From Myxococcus landrumus (GTDB lineage Bacteria; Myxococcota; Myxococcia; Myxococcales; Myxococcaceae), in NCBI RefSeq assembly GCF_017301635.1, contig NZ_CP071091.1, positions 7,680,501 through 7,744,500 of the forward strand: a stretch of DNA of 64,000 nt. The letters are read 5' to 3'. The notes under the pieces were generated by a model that saw only the letters and a program-made list of their open reading frames with translations, searched no databases and had not been told where the DNA came from. Shown here piece after piece: positions 16,498-24,962 of this stretch. The stretch's first letter is position 1. Each line of letters starts with the position of its first letter. The translations under genes and the position numbers were made by a program.

Positions 16498-18036
16498 GGC
16501 GAGCATCGCGCCCGCTCCCGCGAGCAGCGCGAAGAGGGCCCCCGCGTTGACGAAGTAGTCGAGCGGCAACAGCGGGCCCTCCACGTAGGCGCGCACCACG
16601 CGGTAGCCCACGTGTCCGAGCAGCACCAGCAGCGGCAGGTTGATGAGCGGCAGCACCAGCCAGCGCGCGACGCGCCACCAGCCGGCGACGGCTTCCGCGA
16701 CACCCGTGGTGGCGGTGTAGCGCCAGGCGGAGGCGCGTGCGTCTCGCACCTCTTCGAGCAGCGTGCTCATGTCTGGAACTCCGAGCACGGCGGGCTCCAG
16801 GCCACCGGCTCGGGCGAGGCTGCGTGCCTCGGTGAGCGCGGTGCGCGCGGCGGACTCCACGCCGAAGTCATCCTCGAACGGTTCGATGACCGCGCTCTCC
16901 GCGGCGCGGGCGCGCGTGTGTCCTCGCACGGCGTCCACGACGGTGGAGGCGGCGGCGACAGCGAGGCCCGCTGGGAGGCTGCGACGTCCGACGACGGCCG
17001 CGGCGCCGAGGCCGCTGGCGCCCCAGAGGGACAAGCGCAGGCCCCACGCGGCGGGACCCCAGAAGCGTCCACCGGCCTGTCTGCGCACCTCCGCGGCGAG
17101 GTGTCCGTGGGCGAGGCGCAGACGTGACTCGAAGTCCTCGCACAGGCCGTCGGAGGCCTTCTCCATTCCGGAGTCGAGCGCGGCCTTGGTGCGTGAGAGC
17201 AGGGCCTCGGTCTCATCGAGGGCGCCCTTCACGAGGGTGGTGATTTCCTCCAGCGCGCCGAGCGCGTTGCCGCGGCGGACTCGCGCGGCGATGGCCTGGG
17301 TGGCGAGTCCACGCAGGTGGAAGAGGAGGGGGCCGAACTCGCCGGAGACATCGCGGCCCTCCTTGGCGGCTTGTGCGCTGATGGCGAAGACGGGGACGTC
17401 TTGAGGGGCGAGTGAGTACTGCTCGGCGGCGACGCGGCGGACCTGGGCCTTGAGTGTTTCGCGTGACTCGGGGGAGAGCTCGTCCGCGAAGTTGAGGATG
17501 AAGACGAGGGCGCGTCGTCGAGCGAACTCGGTGAGGAACTCCACTTGCGAGGCTTCGGCGACGCTGCCCCGGTGCATGACGACGAGCGCCACGTCCGCGC
17601 GCTCCAGCGCGGCGCGAGCGACCTCGCGGTGGGTGGTGGCCACGCTGTTGAGGTCCGGCGTGTCGATGAACACCTGGCCGCCCCAGAGGGCCTGTGGGCC
17701 GGGGATGTAGCGAGACACGCGTGCACCGGACTTCGCGAGCGCGTCCGCGGTGGCGCCTTCGGGAGCGAACACGGTGGCGGCGGTGCTGGTGGGACGGTCC
17801 ACGCCTTCGCGCGAGAGGGGCTGACCGGCGAGGGCGTTGAGCAGGGTGGACTTGCCCGCGCCGGTGGCGCCGACGAGTGCGACGGCGAGCGGGGCATCCC
17901 GGCTCGCCACACCTCGTGCGTAGTCATCCACCAGCCGGTCCAGGCGCGCGGCATGAGGCTGGAGCGGTGGCAGCTCCAGGGCGGTCTTCAGGAGGGACCG
18001 CAAGGCATCGGGCTCGGGCAGGCTCGTCTCGTCCAC
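16336..18036 (-). CDS. Dynamin-like membrane GTPase 1
   Basis: A 566-residue large GTPase of the bacterial dynamin/YfjP-like type. The P-loop GATGAGKST is at residues 56-64, a threonine-rich G2 region (RPTSTAAT) at 81-88 and the G3 motif DTPD at 125-128. G4 is degenerate: LNFAD stands where NKxD is expected. Helical stalk-like regions follow, with two hydrophobic segments around residues 465-515 (LVLPLINLPLLVLLG and AGALFALLAGAGAMLA), so it should be membrane-bound. The family remodels membranes or guards envelope integrity. It overlaps the convergent M23 gene by 162 bases at the 3' end. A second protein of the same kind is encoded at 39476-41221 on the same strand, and bacterial dynamins often work as pairs. 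Confidence 0.82.
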   Translation of the reverse strand: MDETSLPEPDALRSLLKTALELPPLQPHAARLDRLVDDYARGVASRDAPLAVALVGATGAGKSTLLNALAGQPLSREGVDRPTSTAATVFAPEGATADALAKSGARVSRYIPGPQALWGGQVFIDTPDLNSVATTHREVARAALERADVALVVMHRGSVAEASQVEFLTEFARRRALVFILNFADELSPESRETLKAQVRRVAAEQYSLAPQDVPVFAISAQAAKEGRDVSGEFGPLLFHLRGLATQAIAARVRRGNALGALEEITTLVKGALDETEALLSRTKAALDSGMEKASDGLCEDFESRLRLAHGHLAAEVRRQAGGRFWGPAAWGLRLSLWGASGLGAAAVVGRRSLPAGLAVAAASTVVDAVRGHTRARAAESAVIEPFEDDFGVESAARTALTEARSLARAGGLEPAVLGVPDMSTLLEEVRDARASAWRYTATTGVAEAVAGWWRVARWLVLPLINLPLLVLLGHVGYRVVRAYVEGPLLPLDYFVNAGALFALLAGAGAMLASASLAGAARRAGAGGRTRFVESLATLGRRLGEAIDDGLRPGREAARRILAILR

Positions 18037-18230
18037 GTGGGCTGTGAGCCTGTCTCGCCCCGGGGCGGGTGGCCAGCGGGAATGTTCACGGGCGTGCGCC
18101 AGCGTTCAGTGGGGGGCCTGGCGCCGTGGCGACTCATGGGCTGAGTCGCGCGGCGCCGTTCACTGTGCGCTGTCTCGACGGTCCGGGTGCAAGGTGATGT
18201 GGCGGGGTGGAATGGGGGAGGGGTAGAAAC

Positions 18231-19136
18231 GTGAGCGTCATGGAACTCTTCCTCATGTCGCCCCCGGGGCGAGGCTGGGCGTTGCGCGGGCGCAACAACT
18301 TCCGCAGTCGCGAGGCCGCCCCCGTCGATGCGCGCAAGGCGCGGCGCGAGTGGCTCGCGTTGGCTCGCGCCATCGAGGCGCGCGGTGGCACCGTCGTCGC
18401 CCTGCCATCTCCGTCGGAGCTGCTGACCGGCATGCCGTACGCCGCGGAGTGCGGTCAGGTCGTGGCCCGCCCGGGTGCCGCGCCTTGGTTCGTGCTGCCT
18501 CGGATGATGAGTGCACACCGGCAAGCCGAGCGTGAGCACTGGGAGGCCCTCGCCCGTCGCATGGGCTTCGACGTGGTGGGCCCTGACGTGGGCATCTGGG
18601 AAGCCCATGGCGACGTGGCTCACTTCGACGGTGCCACGCTGCTGTTCTGGGGCGGCCGGACGACGCTCGATGGAATCGACGCCGCGGCCCGCTGGTTCCC
18701 GGGTGAAGTGGTGCGAGTCCAGGTCCGAGAGCCCGCGTTTCACGGCAACATGGCGCTGCTTCCCTTGCCCGCCGTGGACCGCATGCTCGTGTGCCCCGAG
18801 GTCATGTCGTCGGATTCCTACGCACGCCTTCGCGAACGCTTCGGTGAACAGCGGCTGCTCGTCGTGACGGAGGACGAGATTCGCCGCTACGCCACCAACG
18901 GCCTGCCCGTGGGACGCGACCTGCTCGCGCCCTCCGTGGTTCCCGAGTCCATTCGCGCTCGAGTGGAGGCCCTCGGAATGAAGGTGGTGTCGCTCGACAT
19001 GGGCGAGCTGTGTGAGAAGGGCGGAGGCTCCTCGCGCTGTCTCGTGTCGCGAGCTGTGGTGGAGGAGGGCGCGGTGCGGATTCCGGACGACGTCCGGCTC
19101 GCTGCTGTCGCGAAGGACATCGAAGCCGATGCGTGA
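18231..19136 (+). CDS. Arginine deiminase/DDAH-like amidinotransferase-fold hydrolase
   Basis: A 301-residue guanidine-modifying enzyme of the pentein fold, like dimethylarginine dimethylaminohydrolase. The C-terminal GGGSSRCLV holds the catalytic Cys (residue 270) in the family's GGG-S-x-x-C setting. HGNM supplies the active-site His (171), and WEAHGD at 123-128 sits where the family has its acidic substrate-binding residues. An NNF segment near residue 22 fits the N-terminal substrate-loop region. The reaction would be hydrolysis of arginine or a methylated or substituted arginine to citrulline; the substrate is not defined. I chose GTG 18231 because AGGGG lies 7 bases upstream; ATG 18240 is the alternative. 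The last codons overlap the next gene by 8 bases, so both are co-translated. Confidence 0.83.
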   Translation: MSVMELFLMSPPGRGWALRGRNNFRSREAAPVDARKARREWLALARAIEARGGTVVALPSPSELLTGMPYAAECGQVVARPGAAPWFVLPRMMSAHRQAEREHWEALARRMGFDVVGPDVGIWEAHGDVAHFDGATLLFWGGRTTLDGIDAAARWFPGEVVRVQVREPAFHGNMALLPLPAVDRMLVCPEVMSSDSYARLRERFGEQRLLVVTEDEIRRYATNGLPVGRDLLAPSVVPESIRARVEALGMKVVSLDMGELCEKGGGSSRCLVSRAVVEEGAVRIPDDVRLAAVAKDIEADA

Positions 19137-19920
19137 AGCCGCCGCACTGACGACTCAAGCGGAGGACTTCTTCTCCGCGCACCCCGGTGTGTCGCTCCTG
19201 GCGCTGGGCGCGGGCGTCCACGCCGAGTCGATGGACCTGTCTCCCCTGGGCCTGCCCGCGACGTACCTGCCCGCGGAGCGCAACACGGACCTCGTGTCGC
19301 AATACCTCGCGCTCAACCAGTTCGCGTTTCGCGGCATCGGTGTCCCGCGTTGGGTGCTGTCGGACTTGTATTTGATGCCTGGAGCCATCGGGCTCTTGCG
19401 CTGCCCGGCGAGGATGCTGAAGCCCGATGTGCGCGAGCATCTCGGTCTCGCGGACGAGGACCCGGCCATCGGCGCGGCGTACTACGCGGCGCCCTCCGTG
19501 ACGCCAGGGTTGTTCATCGGCGTGTCGCTCCTGAGCTTCCTGCCAGGAACCGGCGCGGGCGCCTGGGTGAAGCTGCTCACGCTGCGCATGCTGCGCGCGA
19601 AGCGGCTGCGCGGCGTGGCCCAGTGGGACAACCCCAGCGTGCGCGTGCACACGCGACTGGGCCCCTTGCGCCTCGTGGGCCGAGTCCCCGGAGGACACGA
19701 GTACGGCGAACGGACCTTCGTCTACGAGTCGGACCTGAGCGACAGCACCCGCGTCGCTCGGGCCATGGCGCGAGGACTGTCCCTGGAGCCCACGCGGAGA
19801 ATCCCCGTCACGGACCTGTCCGCGCTGAGCGCCGTGCTGGGCCGTGCCGAGGCGGGAGCCGTGCTCTCCCTCGTCCCTCCAGGTGTCCAGGACGGCCATG
19901 TCCTGTTGCACGAGGGCTGA
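19129..19920 (+). CDS. Conserved-looking protein of unknown function coupled to the DDAH-like gene
   Basis: A 263-residue protein I do not recognise. It has no signal peptide. A glycine-rich, fairly hydrophobic stretch (SVTPGLFIGVSLLSFLPGTGAG, about residues 122-143) could be buried or peripheral to the membrane. The N-terminal part LLALGAGVHAES and the run WVLSDLYLMPGAIGLL look structured. ATG 19129 overlaps the stop region of the DDAH-like gene by 8 bases, so translation is coupled and the two products probably act together. The frame stays open upstream only within the DDAH-like gene. No catalytic motif is visible. A 73-base gap follows before the phospholipase-like gene. Confidence 0.65.
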   Translation: MREAAALTTQAEDFFSAHPGVSLLALGAGVHAESMDLSPLGLPATYLPAERNTDLVSQYLALNQFAFRGIGVPRWVLSDLYLMPGAIGLLRCPARMLKPDVREHLGLADEDPAIGAAYYAAPSVTPGLFIGVSLLSFLPGTGAGAWVKLLTLRMLRAKRLRGVAQWDNPSVRVHTRLGPLRLVGRVPGGHEYGERTFVYESDLSDSTRVARAMARGLSLEPTRRIPVTDLSALSAVLGRAEAGAVLSLVPPGVQDGHVLLHEG

Positions 19921-19993
19921 ACGCGCGCCCGCTTGACTTGCTGATTGGGTTGCAATTGTCTCGCGCGCTCCCTTGATGTGGATGGGAGCGTCC

Positions 19994-22156
19994 ATGAGCG
20001 GTGTGCCCACGGGGTTGCGCGCGGCCTTGTCATTCCTCGTCGTGGCCGGATGGCTGGCGTGTCATCCGCCCCAGGAACAGGAGGTCGAAACCTCGGCGGT
20101 AGAGAGCGTCTCCCAGGCGTCCTACCGCGACCTCTGGGCGGCGCGGGTCGCGAGGATTCAGCAGTCCCTGCTCCAAGCCGATGTCCCCCTGCCGCACGTC
20201 CAGCGCATCGGCTCGCACAACTCCCACGTCACCACGACCTATACGAACTGCCGCTTCCTCTGGGATTGCTACTACGCCCGGGCCAACCAGCACCGCGGCA
20301 TCGACGTGCAGCTCCTGTCCGGCGTGCGCAACCTCGCCATCGACGCGTGGAGCGGCCCGGACACCTACTGGGCGAAGGCGTGCTCGAACGACTCGGACGA
20401 CGATGGCGCCCCGTGCTTCCACCACGAGGGTGAGCGGTTCTCCACCTCGGTGGACGACGTCATGAAGCACATCGGCAAGTGGCTGACCGCCCCCGAGAAC
20501 CAGGACGAGGTGCTGGTCATCTGGCTCGAGGACAACTTCCACTCCCATGACTCACGCGCGTGGTTCCTCGACGACTTCGCCCGCTACGTCGACAAGGACT
20601 ACCCCGACACGACGAAGTCCCTGACGGGCGACTTGATTTTCGGCCCCAGCCACCTGGCCACGTACTTCCACGGTCAGTGGCCCACGCCGCGCCAGCTCGT
20701 CGCCATGGGCAAGCGGGTCATCGTCTCCGTCAAGAACCGGCAGAACTACACCACCGTCTCCATCGGCGGCGTGAAGGCGAGTGAGCTGCTCTTCAACGAA
20801 TCCGACATCGACCAGCCGGGCTGGCCGAAGAACGGCGAGTTCACGGGCTACCCCTCCTGCTCCTACAGCGGCAGGTCGACGCCCATGGGGCTGCGGTGGA
20901 CCGAGTTCTCCGAACTCAAAATCACGGACCACTTCGAGCTTCCCCAGCGGGTCCTCGGATGGAAGGAGCTCGATGTCGCCGGGGCGGTGGCGTGTGGCTT
21001 CAGCGTCACGCTCGACCATGTCGAGGCCGACCCGGACCGGACCGCGCAGAACGACTACCGCTACTACGACAGCACGATGAAGCCCGCTGTCTGGTCGTTC
21101 TACGAGGGCGAGCCCAACGACACGTCGGGCAACGAGGACTGTGCGGAGGTCATGGCGTCCGTGGGGCGCTGGAACGACCTCTCGTGCGAGGCCGTCCGCA
21201 AGTACGCCTGCAAGAAGAACCTCGCGACCTCCTATGGCCCGGACGCCTACGACCCGAGCTTCTGGTTCGTCACGGGCACCAGCGGCAAGTGGTCGGGTGG
21301 TTTCACGGCATGTCCCGAGGGCTACTCCTTCCTGCCGCCCGTCAATGGATGGGAGGCGAAGAAGCTCGCGAACGTGATTTCAGGCACGTCGAACAGCGTG
21401 TGGATCAACTTCACCGACCGGTATCAGGAAGGAACGTGGGGCGTTGACCGGTACGCGAACTGGAGCGCGGGCGAGCCCAACAACGCGGGTGGGAACGAGC
21501 GCTGCGCGGAGACGCTCCCGAACGGAGCCTGGAACGACACCGCGTGTTCGGACCTCCGGCGTCATGCCTGCAAGCGCGTGGAGTCGTGCGCGTCGGGGGG
21601 CGCCTGTCCCCAGAAGTGGGTCCTCTCCCAGGAGGGGAGCTGGTGGTGGCAGAACTGCCCGGTGGGCTACACCTTCGCGGCTCCAGAGACGGCGACGGAG
21701 AACGCGGAGCTGCTCGCGGTGACGGGGGGCGCGCGCGTCTGGGTCAATCGCTCCAACTTCCAGGACGCCTCGCGGTGGGAGCCGGGGACCTATACGGCCT
21801 GGGACACCACCGAGCCGAACAACTACAACGGCAACGAGCACTGCGCCTCGATGGTGTCGAACGGAAGCTGGTGGGACGAGGCGTGCTCCCTGTCGCGCAG
21901 GCTCGCGTGCCGCAAGTCCAACATGGTGTGCACCACGGCGGGGTGCCCCGAGGACCTCTGGACGTTGAGCTCCGTCTCCCGCGCGTGGGGTGTGTCAGCG
22001 CCCCAGGCGGAGTGCCCCCAGGGCTACGCATTCAAGGCGCCGCGGAATGATGCCGAGAACACCGCGCTGAAGAAGGCCGCCGCGGGGCAACAGGTGTGGC
22101 TCAACTTCACGGACCAGGGCAATGAGGGCGCCTGGTCCTCCTGGGGACCGAACTGA
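19994..22156 (+). CDS. Phospholipase C-like lipoprotein with C-type lectin-like modules
   Basis: A 720-residue surface protein. The signal ends in a lipobox-like WLAC, so lipid anchoring is likely. Residues of about 60-360 form a PI-PLC X-type barrel: RIGSHNSHV and PCFHHEG carry the two His expected at the active site, and LEDNFHSHD, IVSVKN and TLDHVE are further strands. Three C-type-lectin-like stretches follow, each with an EPN motif, GNExCA, a W-x-D-x-x-C and an ending ACK/ACR. EPN is the mannose-type sugar-binding signature in lectins. The module phase is odd: the first begins at the EPN half and the protein ends just as a fourth begins. ATG 19994 is preceded by GGGAG with 5-base spacing; ATG 19973 is the alternative. 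It would bind glycans and cleave a phosphodiester. Confidence 0.82.
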   Translation: MSGVPTGLRAALSFLVVAGWLACHPPQEQEVETSAVESVSQASYRDLWAARVARIQQSLLQADVPLPHVQRIGSHNSHVTTTYTNCRFLWDCYYARANQHRGIDVQLLSGVRNLAIDAWSGPDTYWAKACSNDSDDDGAPCFHHEGERFSTSVDDVMKHIGKWLTAPENQDEVLVIWLEDNFHSHDSRAWFLDDFARYVDKDYPDTTKSLTGDLIFGPSHLATYFHGQWPTPRQLVAMGKRVIVSVKNRQNYTTVSIGGVKASELLFNESDIDQPGWPKNGEFTGYPSCSYSGRSTPMGLRWTEFSELKITDHFELPQRVLGWKELDVAGAVACGFSVTLDHVEADPDRTAQNDYRYYDSTMKPAVWSFYEGEPNDTSGNEDCAEVMASVGRWNDLSCEAVRKYACKKNLATSYGPDAYDPSFWFVTGTSGKWSGGFTACPEGYSFLPPVNGWEAKKLANVISGTSNSVWINFTDRYQEGTWGVDRYANWSAGEPNNAGGNERCAETLPNGAWNDTACSDLRRHACKRVESCASGGACPQKWVLSQEGSWWWQNCPVGYTFAAPETATENAELLAVTGGARVWVNRSNFQDASRWEPGTYTAWDTTEPNNYNGNEHCASMVSNGSWWDEACSLSRRLACRKSNMVCTTAGCPEDLWTLSSVSRAWGVSAPQAECPQGYAFKAPRNDAENTALKKAAAGQQVWLNFTDQGNEGAWSSWGPN

Positions 22157-22167
22157 TTCCGGCCCCG

Positions 22168-22821
22168 TCAGGGTGACGGCGCGGCGGGGGCCTCCAGGTC
22201 CTCGCTCAGCGCGCGGCGCAGTGCGCTCGCGCCATCGGTGAGGATGGGCTCGCCGTGGGCGAAGCAGACGATGTCCACGGCCAGGTGGTCCAGGATGCGC
22301 TGGACACTCTGGCGCGTGCGCAGGGGTTCGTCTTGATACTCACTCGGGACGAACTCCGGCGTGCCGTCGCCTTCGTGAACCAGCAGGTCGGAGACGAAGG
22401 CGACGCCGCGAGGATGCTTCTGCATCCACAGCGTGTACATGGACACCGCGGGGCCGGGCGTGTGGAAGGGGATGAGCCCTCCTGGCAGCGTGTCGCCCGC
22501 CACGTAGATGAAGTCCGGGGTGTTCTCCAGCCCGTAGGCATTCTCGGGTGCCCATACCGGGGCTCCGAATGCCTCGCGGAAGCGCCACGCGGAGCGTTGA
22601 TGATTCCCCGCCGTCAGCAGGATGGCGGTGATGTCGCCCAGCTCCCGCAGCTTCGCCTCGTCGACGGGCAGCGGGTCGATGAGGATGACCGCGCCGTCGT
22701 CGTCCACCACGGCGTAGGCCTCGCTCCGCGCGCCGCCAAGACGGCTGTCATTCAAGGTCCAGTGGTGGAGGCCGGGTGCCAGCTGGACCACCTGCTTTGC
22801 CTTCCCCTTGGGCTCGCTCAT
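22168..22821 (-). CDS. MBL-fold protein with degenerate metal site
   Basis: A 217-residue protein with the outline of the metallo-beta-lactamase fold. DDDGAVILIDPLPVD gives the first strands, HTPGPAVSMYTL the third metal-ligand region, FVSDLLVHEG the bridging Asp, and CFAHGEPIL the last His. The canonical HxHxDH motif is replaced by AGNHQRSAW, so most of the first zinc site is missing. The product may bind a single metal or be non-catalytic, a subgroup seen in several bacteria. ATG 22821 (MSEPKGKAK) was chosen because upstream codons look like antisense. It is convergent with the lectin gene 11 bases away and divergent from the lipase-maturation-factor gene. Confidence 0.75.
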   Translation of the reverse strand: MSEPKGKAKQVVQLAPGLHHWTLNDSRLGGARSEAYAVVDDDGAVILIDPLPVDEAKLRELGDITAILLTAGNHQRSAWRFREAFGAPVWAPENAYGLENTPDFIYVAGDTLPGGLIPFHTPGPAVSMYTLWMQKHPRGVAFVSDLLVHEGDGTPEFVPSEYQDEPLRTRQSVQRILDHLAVDIVCFAHGEPILTDGASALRRALSEDLEAPAAPSP

Positions 22822-22966
22822 GCGGTGAAAGCTAGGCACCCCGCGTCGATGTCCACGGGGCGCCGCGACTCGCGACGCTTGCCCGCCTGTCTCCCCGGCC
22901 CCGGGGCGACCACCTCTCTGGTCCGCGAGGACAGCCACCTTCTCTCGCGACCCCCATGCTTCGAGC

Positions 22967-24880
22967 ATGGAGGTCTCTCACGCTCATTCGATGGCGCGCC
23001 CTCCGCCGCTCCTGCTCTACGACGCCGACTGCGGCTTCTGCCGTCGCTGGGTGGCTCGCTGGGCCCAGAGCACCGAAGGACGCGTCCGCTTCATTCCTGG
23101 CCGGAGGTGGCTGCTCCTGTTGCTGGGCATTCCCAAGCGCGACATGCGCCATGCCTCTCAGCTCGTCGAGCCCTCGGGGCGGGTGACGCAGGGCGCGGAG
23201 GGAGTCTTCCGCGCGCTCACCCGCTCGCCTCGCTGGACGACACGCGGCGTGGCGAGGTTGGGGCTGTTGCCCGGGGTGCTGCGGCTGTCCCAGCAGGTCT
23301 ATCGCCTCATCGCGAGACACCGTCGCGGAGCGTCGCACGTGGACCGCTGGCTCTTCGGTCGCGCCGTGGTGCCTCGCGAGTACGCCTGGGCGCGCTGGCT
23401 GTTTCTCCGGTTCATGGGCGGCACGTTCCTCATCGCGTTCACCTCGCTGGGGCGTCAGGTGACAGGCTTGTATGGCTCGCGAGGCATTCGTCCCGTGAAG
23501 GAGCTGCTCTCCTCGGAGCTGCGTGAGGAACCCGCGCGCGAACGGTGGCGGCTGCTTCCCACGGTGTTCTGGTTCAACGCCTCCGACGCGGCGCTGGTGC
23601 GGGGCTGCACGCTGGGGCAGGTGCTCTCCCTGGCGGTCTTCTTCAACGTGGCGCCTCGCCTTGCATTGGCGTCGCTGTGGGGCCTGTATCTCTCCTACGC
23701 GTCGGTCGGACGCGAGTTCCTCTCGTTCCAGTGGGATGTGCTGCTGCTCGAGATGGGATTGCTGTCCACGCTCACCGCGCCTCCGGGCCTGCGTCCGGGA
23801 TTGGGGCGCTCGGCGCCCGCCGCGTTGGACGTGGTCCTCTTCCGGCTGCTCGTCTTCCGCCTCTACCTGGGCTCGGGGCTCAGCAAGTGGCAGTCGGGGG
23901 ACAGGACGTGGCGCGAGCTCACGGCGTGCCGCTACTACTATGAGACGGCGCCCCTGCCCACGCGCGGCGGCTGGTATGCGCATCACCTTCCCGCGAGCGC
24001 CCAACGCGCCTCGACGGCGATGGTGTTCGTACTGGAGGCGGCGGTGCCTTGGCTCGTCTTCGCGCCGCGCAGGTTGAGACTGGCCGCGCTGGGGGCGTTG
24101 TCCTCGTTGCAGGGCACCATCCTCGCCACGGGCAACTATGGCTTCTTCAATCTCCAGGCCCTGGTGCTCGGCTTGTGGCTGCTGGACGACGCGGCCCTGC
24201 GTCGCATGCTGCCGTTCCTCCCCGAGCATCCGCCACTGCGTCGGCGCACGGGCTGGCGTGGAGCCCTGGCGGGAGGGCTGCTCACACCGCTGATGCTGCT
24301 GGGCGCGGCGGACATCCTCCAGCGCTTCGAGCGAGGGACACGCCTCCCAGAGAGAGTCCAGCGCTCCTTGTCATGGCTGGACGGCCACGCCCGGCCGCTG
24401 CGCTCGGTGAACCGGTATGGCCTCTTCAGCGTGATGACGGTGGAGCGGCCCGAAATCGAGGTCGAGGGCTCCAACGATGGCGAGCACTGGTCGCCCTATG
24501 TCTTTCGTTACAAAGTGGGGAAGGTGAACCAGCCGCCCAGGCAGGTGGCCCCGCATCAGCCTCGTCTGGATTGGCAGATGTGGTTCGCCGCGCTGGGCTC
24601 GCCGCCGAGCTGGTTCATCGCCTTCCTGGCGCGCCTGCTCGAAGGGTCTCCCGAGGTGCTTGGCCTGCTCTCGCACAATCCCTTCCCGGACTCGCCCCCT
24701 CGCCAGGTACGCGCCGTACTGTACGACTACCGGATGACAGGAATTGAGGAGCACCGGCGCACGGGGGCGTGGTGGTCCCGGGAGCGGCGGGGCCTGTATG
24801 TCCAACCCCTGGCGCTCGCTCCGGGGGCTCGCCAAGTCAGGGGAATCCCTCAGCTTCGCTGGCTGCCGCCGCAGGGGTAG
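22967..24880 (+). CDS. DCC-domain and lipase maturation factor fusion, multi-pass membrane protein
   Basis: A 637-residue fusion. Residues 1-130 form a DCC/DUF393 domain with YDADCGFCRRWV, the thioredoxin-like D-x-D-C-x-x-C motif. From about 140 the sequence matches the lipase maturation factor family: several membrane segments, LYGSRGIRPV, SFQWDVLLLEMGLLS, FRLYLGSGLSKWQSGD and LPTRGGWYAHHLP are characteristic blocks. The soluble C-terminal end (from about residue 480) holds NDGEHW and the basic LMF tail. In animals the family helps lipases fold in the ER; in bacteria the role is unknown, though lipase or secreted-protein maturation is plausible. ATG 22967 and ATG 22991 are both possible starts with no clear ribosome site. 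Confidence 0.88.
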   Translation: MEVSHAHSMARPPPLLLYDADCGFCRRWVARWAQSTEGRVRFIPGRRWLLLLLGIPKRDMRHASQLVEPSGRVTQGAEGVFRALTRSPRWTTRGVARLGLLPGVLRLSQQVYRLIARHRRGASHVDRWLFGRAVVPREYAWARWLFLRFMGGTFLIAFTSLGRQVTGLYGSRGIRPVKELLSSELREEPARERWRLLPTVFWFNASDAALVRGCTLGQVLSLAVFFNVAPRLALASLWGLYLSYASVGREFLSFQWDVLLLEMGLLSTLTAPPGLRPGLGRSAPAALDVVLFRLLVFRLYLGSGLSKWQSGDRTWRELTACRYYYETAPLPTRGGWYAHHLPASAQRASTAMVFVLEAAVPWLVFAPRRLRLAALGALSSLQGTILATGNYGFFNLQALVLGLWLLDDAALRRMLPFLPEHPPLRRRTGWRGALAGGLLTPLMLLGAADILQRFERGTRLPERVQRSLSWLDGHARPLRSVNRYGLFSVMTVERPEIEVEGSNDGEHWSPYVFRYKVGKVNQPPRQVAPHQPRLDWQMWFAALGSPPSWFIAFLARLLEGSPEVLGLLSHNPFPDSPPRQVRAVLYDYRMTGIEEHRRTGAWWSRERRGLYVQPLALAPGARQVRGIPQLRWLPPQG

Positions 24881-24947
24881 TTGACACCCAGTGGCTGATG
24901 TCCCCCCGGGACGGGTGGAGTACTGGCGGTGCCCCGGGAGCGGTGGC

Positions 24948-24953
24948 TAGCGT
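24948..24953 (+). promoter_or_regulatory. Candidate -10 element for a leaderless start
   Basis: TAGCGT ends 9 bases before ATG 24963, with no ribosome-binding sequence between. See also 6175, 41318 and 42842. Confidence 0.3.
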
Positions 24954-24962
24954 GCGCGTGGG

